A stretch of DNA of 64,000 bases from Archegozetes longisetosus (lineage: Eukaryota; Arthropoda; Arachnida; Sarcoptiformes; Trhypochthoniidae), in assembly GCA_018873245.2 (NCBI GenBank), contig JAEMBT020000001.1:3348001-3412000 (forward strand), written 5' to 3'. The notes under the pieces were generated by a model. It was not told the origin of the DNA. It made no database searches and was given only the letters and a program-made list of their open reading frames with translations. Of this stretch, positions 1 to 12,289 are shown one piece after another; the stretch's first letter is position 1; each line of letters begins with the position of its first letter. A program made the position numbers and the translations under genes.

Positions 1-126
1 GGGAACATCTGTCTTTAAAGGGTTAATGAGGTACTATTTTAGACCAAGGTCCCGTAGGATCTTAGTTCTCTCATTTTTCAATATTTTTTTATTTTTTGAA
101 GTTTCATCAAAATATATTATAAGAAC

Positions 127-740
127 CACTGCCGTAGCCAGCTTTTTTGGTCTGGGGGGACTAAATGTCTGAAAATTCTCAGTTAAGCTTTATTTAATCA
201 AAATTTAATACAATACAATTTTTCTGTTACAATAATTTTTACCAAATCCAATGGCAAATTTATCTAGATTAATAGATAATGCAATTTCTCTTTCAATCGA
301 AATAAGAGCCAAACCGTTTAATCTGTCATTAGACATCGAAATTCTCAAATAAGTTTTAATTCTTCTTAATGTTGAAAAACTCTTTTCACACGAAACATTA
401 ACACGTCCTATAGTTAATGATATCTTAAAATACTTTAATAAATCTGGCATAGAGTTTGAATAATCAGTTAATTTTTCATAGACATTAAAAGTATCTTCGC
501 ATTCATAGAATAATAATTTTGGAGTTTCCGAATTTGACTTTAAACTTTCTAGATTCAAACAATAATGAGTAGCAAAAAGCTTCATAATTTCAAAGTTCAT
601 GAAATGCTTGGATATTGGATAGTAAGCGCTGACTCCCATTAAAATATCTGTTAATTTATTATTAAACCTTTGATTTAACTTAAACTTTGAAAACTTTTGG
701 GGGGCTATAGCCCCCTAGCTCCCCGCTGGCTACGGTTGTG
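127..740 (-). mobile_element. Short hAT transposon relic with TIRs and 8-bp target duplication
   Basis: The ends are imperfect terminal inverted repeats: left CACTGCCGTAGCCAGC (127-142) and right GCTGGCTACGGTTGTG (725-740), which read CACAACCGTAGCCAGC on the other strand. The flanks are ATAAGAAC (119-126) and ATCAGAAC (741-748), a 7-of-8 match as expected for the 8-bp target duplication of hAT elements. The element is only 614 bp, so it is an internally deleted copy that keeps the 3' part of a transposase. A loose G-rich tract lies just inside each TIR. Confidence 0.85.
205..639 (-). pseudogene. hAT transposase C-terminal dimerisation fragment
   Basis: This 144-codon open frame lies inside the hAT relic. 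Its middle contains CEKSFSTLRRIKTYLR followed by SNDRLNGLALISIERE, the signature of the hAT C-terminal dimerisation region as found in ZMYM1/ZMYM6-like and hAT transposases. The N-terminal BED finger, the RNase-H-like catalytic core and the first acidic residues are absent, so it cannot encode an active transposase. The frame is still uninterrupted and starts with an ATG, which suggests either a young deletion derivative or chance. No splice signals or promoter were recognised. Confidence 0.8.
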
Positions 741-836
741 ATCAGAACAGTGAAATTCTGTTCATTTCAATGGGTTTGAGTTGATACTTGATTCCATACA
801 TTTATTTTACAGTAATTTTCTATATACTTGATTATT

Positions 837-1097
837 CGGAATTTTTTTACCAATGGTCTAGTCATTTGCGGCAAATGAAATTTATATACCTGAACTCAGC
901 TTGAGTTCTATTTCTTTATATAGAAAACTTATATCGAAAATCTTTGGCCACGTCAAGTCTAGCCGATTTTTCGGGAATTTTTTACCGATGTTCTGGTCAT
1001 TCGGGGTGAATAAAATTTATATATATGATCTCTGCACGAGTTAGATTATTTGTATATAAAATTCATGTTTGAATTCTCTGGCCACGTAAAGTCTAGT
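837..1097. repeat. Diverged tandem direct repeat, two units of about 125 bp
   Basis: Two successive units share blocks in the same order: a T-rich ATTTTTTTACC block, GGTCTAGTCATT versus GTTCTGGTCATT, AAATTTATATA, and a closing CTCTGGCCACGT(C/A)AAGTCTAG block (near 945-963 and 1079-1098). The units have diverged noticeably. No coding potential was seen. Confidence 0.6.
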
Positions 1098-3253
1098 TTA
1101 ACCATATTTTCTTCTCACCTAAAGTGAAAATCTTTATTTTTATGTAATTCATTCCACTGGGCCTCTCATTATAACGTTATTTCATCATATTTTTGTTTGA
1201 ACAGATTGAATCTAAAGATCTTCAAGATATAAAGACTAAAATATTCGAATGTTAAACATTCGATTTAGATGTTCCATTTATTACATTAAAATATGTAAAA
1301 AATCGTTTTGAGGTCTAAATTCTTCTGTTGTTTAAAAGCTCGACGGCAATTAAAAATATCGATATTTTGCGTTAAAATGGCAATCAAACGTAAACTACAG
1401 TGATAATGTAAAAATAAAAGTGTTGATTAATTCTTATAGAGAGATAAAGTACGCAATTAAACCGGTGAGGCATTAACTTTAGACTCTTAATAATTACTCA
1501 GTAAATATTTATACAAAACTAATAAATCAATTGCGTTAAAATTACAAATTTGAAGTATATAACAGTTAACCTAAAAATTTCTTTTATTTGGGATAATAAA
1601 TTACATCAAATTTTAATTAGATATATTAATTTTCGTAGCGATGAGTTCAAAATATTGTCACAATTATTTTTGTGACTCGGCATCTCACTGAGAATGAAAA
1701 ACTTGATCAAAGTTTTTGTGTAGAGTTTTTCATTTAGTGTGATTTTTACTAGTGTTAAGATTTGAAATCAGGGGCCTCGATGTAAGATTCCAAATCTCTT
1801 TACCTAATTACCTATCTAAGAGTCTGACTTGACTCGATAGAGAACCTCATGTGTATCTTTTATGCTTTAATAAGTTTCACAACTTTATAAATCGCTTACC
1901 TAAGGTGCAAATAAAGTTGATGCGAATAAAGAAAAACGGTTGTCTATTTTACAAGAATTTTATTATGCATAACGCGAAGTTACAAAGCATAACTGAGATA
2001 TTACTAAAGATCCTTATAGTGATTTTCTCTCCCTTTATATGCTTTTCTTTGGTTTCCCACGTTTCTCTAAATTTAAAACTAAAGCTACACTTTTTGATTG
2101 TTTATTTATACTAAAGTTAAATTATACTATATTGGGTCATTTTAAAGAGAAAGTCATTACAGAAGGTGTTACAAACCATTGGACTTTTTAAGAGCTAGTT
2201 ACAAAAAGTGTTAGTGCTAAGTCTGTTCAAACCAATAACTAAGATATTTTAGTGTTCTATATTTATTATATGTATTTCACAATATGTTGACAGATACCAA
2301 TTCTAAATGCTTTCACATAAAAAACGCTTTAACTTAAATGAAAGTAGAAACTCTAAGTCAAAAATAAGCGCAAAGCTTTGCATATACAAGTTTCGACATT
2401 TTTATTCAAAAATAGTGTGAGAAATGAGACAAAAGATGAATGACTTACAAATGACCACTAAGGTTTTATTTCAAGCTTAAAGTTTAAGTCAACTAAGGTT
2501 AATCAGAGATTAAAATTTTAGAAAAGCAACTCTAGTGTAGGAATAGATGATGTATTGAATTTAAAGACTTTAATAAATTGTATGACACAATTGTAAGCAT
2601 TGAGTGAAATGATTTACTATTAAATAATTAAATAAAAAAATTTAATATTTAAACTCGTAAATTATCTGAATGAAGATACTCTAAGGTACTTTTTCTGAAA
2701 TTTGTATCAAAATCGAATCCTAACCGTTGCCTACCATTATTTTTAGGCATAAAAACATTAAAAGATTGAATATTGTAATACTTTCTAATAATGTACCTTA
2801 GCGATATATTGATGGCACTAAATACTCAACTATATGAGTGAACATTACTTAAGCTAAACTTAATTGATGTTTGCATTTTAAGTCATATTGGTTGTAGATA
2901 AACTGTTTAGAAACAATTATTATTATTATTATTGTGTTTACCTGAGTCAAATAATTGAATTTACTTATTTGTTATACTGGTTTCTAATACGAAAGTTTGC
3001 ATCTATCGACTGATTTAATATAATTTGTTATATCATTAAGAAGTGAAACAATTTGCTCGTTATCAGCGAATAGATTTGGTATGAACTATCAATAGTTATA
3101 GATTCGAAGTGCAGTAATTTTAAAGTGTGTTTGATTTATGTGGAATATTGGAAGTAATACTTTTTGAACTGAAACGTAGTTATACATTAGTTATAACAAT
3201 GTCTAATTGAGTGTGAGAAAAAGCACATTGAACAAGTGCTATCAATGATTATA
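1098..3253. other. AT-rich intergenic DNA, no gene recognised
   Basis: Only short chance-like frames occur here, for example an 87-codon frame at 1851-2114 with low-complexity composition. A short run of TTA units lies near 2920-2932. No splice-compatible exons with conserved motifs, no tRNA and no clear transposon ends were found. Confidence 0.6.
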
Positions 3254-3738
3254 CGCTCAAAATTCACTTTTGTGTACGCATTGTTTCCGAAATCGATACA
3301 CAAACGATATATACATAAAAATGAAAGTACGTGTTAAAGGTCGATATTTTTAAACCAAACTTCTTACGTACTTTTCTGTCCATACCTTTTTCGACTAAAT
3401 AAATTACTTGTATTTTATCACTTAATGAAATACGAATACGTTGTTTTTTGTTTAGAGACATTTTCTTTTATTATATAAGTATAGAGCACCTCAACTTTGT
3501 GTATACATAAGTGAAGTCTTAAAATTTACATAATAGAAAAGTACACTTCAATATTCGTTAAGTGTTTGTACACAAAATCGAATTACTATAAAAGCTATGA
3601 CTATTAGAAAGATCCATACACTAAAACAAGTTGTATAAAAAAAATGAGTGTACACAAAAGCGAGTACATTTTTTATATGAATATATGGGAGGAATCTTTT
3701 GTTTTCGACGTGTGTACACAAAAAATGAGTTTTGAGTG
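3254..3738 (-). mobile_element. Pogo/Tigger-like element remnant, TA target duplication
   Basis: Left end CGCTCAAAATTCACTTTTGT and right end, read in reverse, CACTCAAAACTCATTTTTTG form a TIR, each flanked by TA (3252-3253 and 3739-3740). The minus strand at 3264-3461 encodes a 65-residue frame whose start, KKQRIRISLSDKIQVIYLVE, resembles the Psq/CENP-B N-terminal helix-turn-helix of pogo/Tigger transposases. The catalytic DDE core is missing, so this is a 485 bp deletion derivative. The motif GTACACAAAA recurs several times inside it. It ends about 120 bp before the fukutin-like start codon, so it may sit in the promoter region. Confidence 0.65.
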
Positions 3739-3855
3739 TACTCTAATTACGAAACAGTTTTATCACTAGCAAACAACTGTATCTCATTCTTTATTGAGTT
3801 TTTTCGATTCATATATTTCTTACGTTTACCACATTTTGTTCCTTAATCCTAAAAC

Positions 3856-6800
3856 ATGGGTTTCACAGAAATACTCATTCGTAAAAACAAGTGTTCTTAT
3901 TTTCGTTGCTTAAGTCTTATGATCTTTTTCATTATAAGTTTGATGATAATTGTTTTCGACTCTAACGATTCGTTATATTTCAATAAAATCGCATCAAAAT
4001 TTTATTATATTAATCATATTTATGTATGTCATTATAAATAAATTTTCTATCATTCAAATTAATCAGTTTTTGGAAATTCCTTTAGTTAACAGAAAATAAT
4101 TCGAAACTTTTTTCTGACGAAGTTTATGAGTTTTTAAAATTTGTGGAAAAGAATGACATCAAAATATTTTTAATCGACCCAATTATACTTTTCAAACTAT
4201 TGAGTGGTAAAGAAAAAGATCTACTTACCAAACGACAACTCGTTGATCATTCAATAGTTCAAAATACTGGAAACGATAACACAAAATGTATTTCTTTTGG
4301 AGTTTTTCAAAATGATATGCAACGATTGGAAGTAAGTTTTCTAAAAGTATTTTTTTATCAAAAATAATGATATCACATTTGTGTTTTCGCAGTTTTAAGA
4401 TTTTTGACAACTTTTGTTGAAATTATACTATAGTTTTATATGAAATATATTAGTATTAATTGCACGTTTGCTAGTCTTAATGTTTATTCTAACTTATTAT
4501 CTTCTCAGCTGTCATTGTATCAAGTGAAAAAATACAATGTTTGACAAAAGATTATGAAATTTCAATTCAGACTTTGAAGCAGAAAATCTTTTTAACTAAT
4601 TAGATTATTTAATAAATTTGAGGTTTTCAATGCGTTCTACTGTTAAATCATAATTGTCACGAATGGCATTCCTAATCTGCTGATTATTGACAGAAATATT
4701 TTTGATATGAAAGAACTTTGTTGTTGAATTTAAGGTTTAATATTTTAAACTATATATAAGAGAATAGAGTTGATTCGCTTATAAAACGAAGATGTTTTAA
4801 ATATCAATCATTATATTGTGATTGATAACTGCATTTATTCTATTCCATTGAATGAACTAAATCTTTACCTAAAAGTATACTTATCATAAAGGTGTGTTTA
4901 TGCTCTATAGTCAGTTCTGATAAGACTTCAATTTTGCATAATAACAGTTAAATGTGTCTACATAAAATCCGTTATTAGCCTATTTTTTATTAAAACAAAA
5001 TATGTTTTCAATTGGGTATAAAATAAATGATGAAAGAGCTTTGAATAGTTCTTACTCAGGAGGTAGATAAAAACTATATAGATGTAACCAACTGGAATAG
5101 TAGTGCATTGTATTGCAGTGTAGTAGTGTAGAAGAGTAGTACTTTTCTATAGTGTCGAAAATCACAAATTTATACGATATACGTTAAAATTATATTAAGT
5201 ATAAAAAATTTGTCGCAATTAGCTCATCACATATCGAATGTAACACAATGAATTTTATACCATTAAAATAGAGTGAATCAGAGGAATCGAGGGATATCTA
5301 AGTCATTTTAAATAAATATGTGGTTCCTGACCAATAAAAATAGTTTATAAAATGAAGATTATAGTAATACCAATTAAAATATAAGGTATGAAAATAAAAA
5401 TAAGTTTCATCTAAATTAATCTACCTAGCCTAACCTAACCTTGATAGCAGTGATAAAATCACGTGATGCGAAATAAAAGTTTATGGTTTGCAATTCATAA
5501 AATCTATGCGAATTTTTGCTATGACCTTAAACTTATACATGAGATTAATGATTTACACACCATTTTATTCCATCTAATGAAATGAGTCTAATGGTATAGA
5601 ATATGCTAAGATACGTTGATCACACGAAGAGTTAAAGCCGAAAATATTATTTATAGTAAACTAATGGTTTCCAATACTAGAGATACACACCATTGTGTAG
5701 TTGTTGACAAACTAACTTCCCCAATTTTTCTGGTAGCAAAAATTAACTGATCTTGATAAAAAAAAACTTTCTTAACAAATTATATGTTGGGACCGACATT
5801 TTAGTGAATAGGAGTTAAAATTCTTTATAAGGTAGATGAATTATTCAAGCAAGTTCTGCCCGAGAAATTTTATTGTAATTTTGAAATCCTAATGCGTGAA
5901 AACTTAACCTGATGAAAAATGGTTAGACGCGTACATCTTTATTACACTCAAACATCGTTTGTGCTAAAGTTAGAAACGTACATACTTGAAAAATATTATT
6001 TTTCAAAAAATCCTAACATTTTAGGTAGAATAAAATAATTATTTCAGCTCCAGATTGTAGACAATTTGAATATTTATTGATATATTCTATTGAAAATCCA
6101 TTTTCTAGACAATGTAATAACTTTTAATTAATAATTTCGCATAGTTAATCCAATAATACAATAAAAATTCCACCTTTTTATAGTGAAGGTAGTACTGAAA
6201 TGGCTGATTTTCCTTCGCATTATGGGATCGAACATGTAAAATTATTTATCAAAAGATATTATATTATATAGGAAACGATTTTCAATAGAATATATTAATA
6301 AATATTCAGATTCTCTACCCTTTCGGGTTGAGATCATAATTTTACCTCTTCAGATAACTATGTTATGATCTTTTGAAAAGTCGAATTTTCAAGTATTTAC
6401 TTTTGTGACTTGGTACAGTTGCCGAAGCAAAATAATAGAATAGTAAAGTTAGTTTTCACTGCAATGTGAAAGATTAAGCTTAAAAACCAACTTTGCATGA
6501 CATTATAAGTTTTAAAACCTACGAATTTAATTAACTATATATTAATATTGTTTTATTGCAAAAATAAATGACCTGATTATTAATAATTCAATTATTATTT
6601 AATCTTAATTGTATAATAACTTAATCTTATTATTAATAATGCAAAGTTGGCTTTGAATCTAGGTTTTTCACACTACAATGAAAACCATCTTTACTATTCC
6701 ATTTTTTTCGGCAACTGTACAAACGATATTTGAGTGAAAAAAGTACATATGTCTAATCGTCTTTTGTCTAGTTTAGTTTCCACTCATCAGAATTTTAAAA

Positions 6801-9800
6801 ATTACCATAAAATCTTTCGAACGGAGTTGCTTGAATAATTTACATGCCTTATAAGGGATTTCAATGTCCATCCAATAAAATGTCGGCCCCAACATTTAGA
6901 AAAACTTCATCAAAATCAATTAATTTTCACCACTAGAAAACCTAAGGAAGTTAGTTTTCTCAACGATTACACATGACTCTTCAAGTAGACTTTTCCCATA
7001 TAAGTTCGGCCACTTTCTTGGTAAAAATCGTACGAAACTATAGCCTTAGTTTTTAGTGGTTTTGAATATGGCTTAAAATTTGTACTCAGTTATAAATAAA
7101 TGTCAATCGTTTTCTGCTCAGTCGAAAACATGATTATGTTTCAATGATATTATGAATCAAATAACTTAAATAACCTACCTAAATTCACGTTCGAGCGAAT
7201 ATAATGACAGTTAAAGATTATTAATCAGAGTTTGTTTTTAAATGATTTAATTCATGAAACTATTAAAACATGTTTTCAATTGGATAGAAAATGATAGACT
7301 ATTGTTTTAAATCATTTCGAGTGTTAATTATAAATGGTTTCTATCACTAACCAGTTTTTGAATGTTCAAAATGTCTTATTAAATGAGTGAAAAAATGAAT
7401 TCTTTTCATAACTGACTAATGAGTGCAAACACATTTTATGAGAGATTTGTACTGTATTACAAATAATAAATCAATCATACCCCTACAATAGCAATTGTTT
7501 ACATATATAATGAGTACTCCTTTAAGTATTAATGAAAGGAGTAAAGACTAATAAGCACACAAAATATGTGTTTAATTGATATATAACCGAACCAAATGCA
7601 TATTTTTGTATACATACAGTCTGACCCGGTTGATGGCAGCTGATTTTCAAAGCACGGATCAGCCCTATGGGCTCTTTTGTATGAGAGTTTGGATAATAGC
7701 AACCCCTTTGATAGCAATACCGTTTATTAGCAACACTTTATCAATGCACTCATAGCATTACTAATAGCAGTCAATGTTCAAAAACTGTAAAATTTTGCAT
7801 CAAAGGCTTTGATATAAAATACAAATTAATGTATATTTTGCTTACAAATAAAGTTTGATTATATGCTTTCTGATTGACTTCATGTAATTTTAAACAATAA
7901 AAATTGTTCGTTTCATAACTTTTACATGTAATTTTTGAGTTCGGATGATAGCAAATCATTTTGGTTGCACCGGCGAGTTGCTATCAACCGGGTCAGACTG
8001 TATTAATCGTTATTCCCTTGATTAGTACTTAAAGGGGTACTTATTATATATGTAAATAAGTGCTATTGTAGGGGCATGATCGATTTTTTATTTGCAATAC
8101 AGTACAACAAAAGAAAATTCCATAAAGTCTTGTCATAGAGCAAATTTATTTAGAGCAACATTAAAGCAACTTTTGTCTACTCTTAGTGAGTCTTAAGGTC
8201 TATTTACACGATTCAATTTATGTAGAATTCAAGTGACTTGAAGACTTGAGTTCAAGCGAATTGAACAATGTGTATATATAAATTGCCTCAACTGTTGTTG
8301 AACTCAAGGTATCAAAAAGTTGAACGATGTTTAACTTTTGTCAATAACTTGAATTCATTAGCAAATCACAGTATGCATTGTAATTAAAAACATGCTACGC
8401 ATTTTTGTTTACATTTTTAAAACGATTTGATTGGATCAAATCTATTGTTTAATTCAATATTATTATTTATGTGTAAATAGAAATTGAATTTATGACAATA
8501 GAATTCAAGTATTGAATTCTACATAAATTGAATCATGTAAATAAACCCTTAGGTTCATCAGTCAGTATTTTATTTATGAACTCATCCAAACAATACACAG
8601 GATGTCCAGTGGTTAATCTAACCCAATCGAACTGCAAAACTTTTCTCATCAGTAAATCTTAAGGGAAAGTTTTGTGAAAAAGTTCAATATTAGAAGAGAT
8701 CTAATTTGAGCTTTCATTAACACAAATCAAACAAAGTATATTTTTGAGTTAAAGCGTTTTTATCTATGCAGTTAATCTGGTTTGATAAGAATAAGAGCAG
8801 AAAGTTATTATCAATAATAACTGAGTTCGAAAACCACTGGACACCCTGTATAACAATTTCAGTTCACAATAACTTTGAATAAAGAAAACACACGAAACTT
8901 ATCGAAGATTAATGTATTTACCATTAGAATGAACTAAATCAAATTTTTAACATCGTTTTCAGGAAAAATTAAGAACTAAGAGAATATTTAACAGTCAATC
9001 TATATTTGCGGGAATCGATGGAAGTCAAAGGCGTTGGAGTAAAACTGAAATCTCTTATGTAACAACTCATTTATTTTATGTCAAGAATAATGAATGCATT
9101 CAAATATCTGTGTTTTATAATCGCAATAATTTCCTATGGATTGGAAAATTATCTCCAAACTTATTAAATACAGCACTTCCACGGAAAGATTTCTATTTTG
9201 GTAAACATGAATCAGCGTTTGATAGGTTTGAGTTAATAAATAGAACTTTCAAAGAAGTTGAATTTTATATTCCTGACGAAAGCGCACATTTTATCGGACA
9301 ATTCAAAACATCGAAGTTCATTGAATGCGATTTTGAATTGGCGAAAAGCTTCAGTAGAAATTATGAACAAGTCTTATTCGACTCGACTTATATGGATGGA
9401 AGAGCTGTAGAAGCAGTTTTAGCCCTCAAAAGATTTACGAAGAAACTACTTATTCCTTTTTATATTTCAAGTGGAACACTATTGGGATGGTATCGACAGT
9501 GCGGTATCATTCCATATACTAGTGATATTGACACCGCCACTTGGGCCACTTATGCTTCTGAACAAATGACTCAATTATTTATTGATAATAAGGATGGCCT
9601 CAAACTAAAATTTGTTTACGGTCTGGTAGAAAATGGATATCAATATGCTTTCTATTCAGAAACAAATCTACGAATTGATTTCTTTTATACTTACAAAGAA
9701 GGCGATAATCTTACATATACTGGCCACGAACCAAGTAAAAATGCCTACTTTCGCTACATTTATCCATATTTTACACTCTGTTCGGCGGAACTGTTAGGTC

Positions 9801-10031
9801 TCAAAGTATTGGTTCCATGCGATCCAATTAAAATCATTAAAACAGGTCTGCATTCGTTTACTTAACACAATTAAGACAATAGTTCGAATTGATGGTTTTT
9901 TACATATAGAATATGGAGATGAATGGTATAAACCAAAGACATCATGGAATTATATGTCATCTGCATTTAATATCGGACCCACGAAATATTGGACCGATGA
10001 AGAGGCAAAACGTGCTTATAAAGAGCTATAA
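3856..10031 (+). CDS. FKTN: Fukutin-like Golgi glycan phosphotransferase, four exons
   Basis: Proposed exons are 3856-4023, 4086-4331, 8963-9845 and 9910-10031. Junctions are GTATGT/TTTAG, GTAAGT/TTTCAG and GTCTGC/ATATAG with phases 0, 0 and 1, giving about 472 residues, close to known fukutins. Exon 1 encodes a short basic N-terminus and one hydrophobic segment (LMIFFIISLMIIV), a type II anchor. Exon 2 carries DEVYEFLKFVEKNDIKIFLI followed by DP. Exon 3 carries the nucleotidyltransferase-like block SSGTLLGWYRQCGIIPYTSD with IDTATW, i.e. a DxD-type motif. Exon 4 ends with YGDEWYKPKTSW. In vertebrates fukutin adds ribitol-5-phosphate to alpha-dystroglycan O-mannosyl glycan in the Golgi; the same role here is inferred. 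Intron 2 is 4.6 kb and full of inverted-repeat elements, while introns 1 and 3 are only about 62-64 bp. The alternative is a related LicD-family transferase. Confidence 0.85.
5690..6985. mobile_element. Long imperfect inverted-repeat (foldback) element in the fukutin intron
   Basis: Sequence from 5690 onward (GTTGGGACCGACATTTTA near 5785) is repeated inverted at 6630-6985 (TAAAATGTCGGCCCCAACAT near 6878). The inner parts also pair: 6412-6500 with 6635-6722, sharing GTACAGTTGCCGAA. The left arm is interrupted by about 430 bp (5975-6405) that is itself palindromic. No ORF was found. The ends and target duplication are not defined by eye. Confidence 0.7.
6055..6330. repeat. Palindromic MITE-like insert nested in the foldback left arm
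   Basis: TTTGAATATTTATTGATATA followed by TTCTATTGAAAATC (from 6065) is repeated inverted near 6279-6320. It lies within the segment that breaks the pairing of the surrounding element, so it probably inserted later. Confidence 0.55.
7452..8103. mobile_element. Palindromic MITE family A (CTGTATTRCAAATAA ends) with nested Tigger-type MITE
   Basis: The left arm CTGTATTACAAATAATAAAT and right arm (reverse) CTGTATTGCAAATAAAAAAT extend over about 95 bp, including CCCCTACAATAGCA and CATATATAATGAGTAC. TA flanks both ends. Fragments of the same family occur at 25397-25462, 27844-28011 and 40565-40590. It is split by the element at 7617-8000. Confidence 0.75.
7617..8000. mobile_element. Pogo/Tigger-type MITE, 384 bp, TA target duplication
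   Basis: The TIRs are CAGTCTGACCCGGTTGATGG on the left and, reading the right end in reverse, CAGTCTGACCCGGTTGATAG. TA dinucleotides flank both ends (7615-7616 and 8001-8002). The interior contains repeated GATAGCAA/AATAGCAAC motifs and two short chance frames, and no transposase. It is nested in the MITE-A copy within the fukutin intron. Confidence 0.85.
8192..8553. repeat. Inverted-repeat element, about 360 bp
   Basis: The left end TTAAGGTCTATTTACACGAT and the right end in reverse (CTAAGGGTTTATTTACATGA) continue with ATTCAATTTATGTAGAATTC in both arms. The core is AT-rich and contains further ATTGAATTC-type motifs. No ORF or clear target duplication was found. Confidence 0.65.
8598..8848. 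mobile_element. Small MITE with CAGGRTGTCCAGTGGTT ends
   Basis: CAGGATGTCCAGTGGTT at the left and CAGGGTGTCCAGTGGTT (reverse of the right end) form TIRs, with TA-containing flanks (ATACA and TATA). Ends of this type are common in arthropod mariner-like MITEs. It lies about 115 bp upstream of fukutin exon 3. Confidence 0.7.
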
Positions 10032-10138
10032 TATTTAACATTTATTTTTGTATCCGGCTTATATGCCAATCTCATAAGGTTTCTTACGTAATAGTAAGCA
10101 ATACTTATATCTAAATCAAACTAACTACTAAGAAGATA

Positions 10139-10144
10139 AATAAA
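10139..10144 (+). terminator. Poly(A) signal AATAAA of the fukutin-like gene
   Basis: AATAAA lies about 110 bp after the fukutin stop codon on the coding strand, in an A-rich tract with repeated AACTAAG/AAGATAA units. Confidence 0.5.
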
Positions 10145-10419
10145 ACTAAGAAGAACTAAAACTAGAAGATAAAACTAAGTTCTTTTTAATTAAATTCATA
10201 CAGTTTTATGTAGTAATATTAAAATGATGAACACAGTCAATGTTTTTCGAATCACTTATGAATTACTTGATTTAAGACAATCAAATTTCGTTAAGGATAA
10301 CCCACTTTAAGCAATTGTGCATGGGCAAAGACCTTTGACGTGATAGTTTGATGGCAAATATAGAGACTAGAATATTAAAATTCTTGAAGCGTACAGTTTC
10401 GTAGAAAAAAATTTCTATC

Positions 10420-10781
10420 AACCATCAACTTATGCTAGTTTCATATTAATATGAAAGTTATTGGGAATTGAAGAGTTTCTATTGCTATTAAAGTTATGAA
10501 TAGCTTTAAGTACCCGTTTTTACATAATTCTATAAAAAAAACTTGCTTTAATTTCTTAAAATTTGTTGTCTGATTCATACTTAATGTCAAAGACTATAAA
10601 GACACTTCCCCGTTAAACTTTTGCTTAATTCTCTATTAATTAATTTAATTGAGATTTGACCTCCTGTAAATTTAATAACTTAAATAGCGGGCACTTAAAA
10701 GGCATTTCAAATTTCATTAATTTGTCTCCTATTTATCGTAAAAGTTTAATTTCAATATAAGACTAGCATAAGTTGATGGTT
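10420..10781. repeat. Inverted repeat with a perfect 20-bp core in each arm
   Basis: AACCATCAACTTATGCTAGT at 10420-10439 is exactly inverted at 10762-10781. The similarity continues weakly inward, for example CTTTAAGTACCCG against its inverse near 10690. It is probably an old MITE. No gene was found between 10032 and 10977. Confidence 0.6.
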
Positions 10782-10977
10782 AATTGTAAGATTTTTTAAC
10801 ATTGCATCTATTTGAGAAAAAATTATTTTAAAAAATTCATTTGATCCCGCCCTATCAGTTTTTTAGAGATTTTGCTCAAAAATCGTTAAAAATAGGGGGA
10901 TAATTTTGAGAAGTTTTAGAGTGGTGCAAGACCCGGAACAGGGTGAGATCAACAGTTGAATTTTTCAATTGGATAAC

Positions 10978-12006
10978 CGTATAATTCGTTCGAAACACTT
11001 AACACAATAGAGTTAATTCATTTTTAAAGAGCGGCATTTAAAATTTCAAAAGCGAATAACTCTTGAAGCGTTCAATCCATATGCTTAAGACTTATATTTC
11101 TGGAAACTGTGTGCATAAACCATTGAAATGATGTGCATATGAATGCCCCGATAATAAAAAAAGCCTGTCTCTTAAAGCATTGAAACGAGTAAAACGCACT
11201 TAAAGTTGCGTTTCAAAAATGTTTACAAAAATCAAACTCATTGAAACTTAAATATGAAATTTATTATTTGTAACGTGTAATTAAACATATTCTAGGTCAG
11301 ATTCACCACAATAATCTGATTCTTCAGAATTAAAATTGAATTATGAGATAAAAAATCAATATAAAATTTTCTATTTTTTACATCCAAATAGTCAAATAAT
11401 TAATTAGAATAAGAGGAATTCTCTTATTTGGCGAGCCATTAGATAAATGAATCAATTTATTATTGATTGAATTAAACATTTTAAATTCTAATAAAACACT
11501 TTATCAATGCTTTATTGATATAAATAAAAACTAAAGCTTTGATGTTATGTAACGATCATCAATATTGTACTGTTCATAATGAACATAACACAAATTGATT
11601 GCGCATTCTCTTAAAGTTAGATTTGATTAGCATTCAATTCTATTGTGATCAAGAGTTTTTTAAACATGATTATTTATAAATTTTTTCTATTGAAACATAT
11701 ATTGAATTTTATTATATGAATAAAGTATGATGTGAGCTCAATGTTTAAAACAAAATCCGAAAAAGAAGTTAACTCGAGATAGGCTTTTTTATTATCGGGG
11801 CGTTCATATAATCATCTGTTCCAATAAGTGCACTGATAAACACCTGTAATATGCACATCATTTCAAAGGTTTTTGCACACAGTTTCCAGAAATATAAGTC
11901 TTTAAGCATATAAGTTGAACACTACAATAATTATTAGCTTTTGAAATTTTGAATAGTACTCTTTAAAGTTCAATTAATTATATAAAGATTTCGAACGAGT
12001 TATACA
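10978..12006. repeat. Inverted-repeat element of about 1 kb with arms of about 190 bp
   Basis: Left arm 10978-11172 and right arm 11765-12006 share TTATATTTCTGGAAACTGTG, GATGTGCATATGAA/GATGTGCATATTAC and CCCCGATAATAAAAAAGCC in inverted orientation. The central 590 bp is AT-rich with no recognisable ORF. Confidence 0.7.
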
Positions 12007-12289
12007 GCCTTCATTGGTATCTACTGTGGGTCTGATGACTATCAGTGAAATAGTTGTCAGTGAAACGTCCCGAATCCAAAGTGAACGACAGATTCAGTCG
12101 TTTCTATGAAAGACAACACGTATCACTCTATCCCACCACGTAGCACACATCGCCCTGACCCATCTTACGGTTAGGATCGCCCCGGCCCAATAGCTTGAAT
12201 GCAAGCAATATATTAAACGTTTTAAATAATAAAAACCTTAATAATATAAATCAATTATTTATTTGGAATTATTTAAATTTATTTTTAAA

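Noticed and set aside
5432-5455. CCTAACCTAACC as arthropod telomere repeat
   Set aside because: Only two to three degenerate units occur, inside an intron; this is too short to indicate a telomere or an internal telomeric array.
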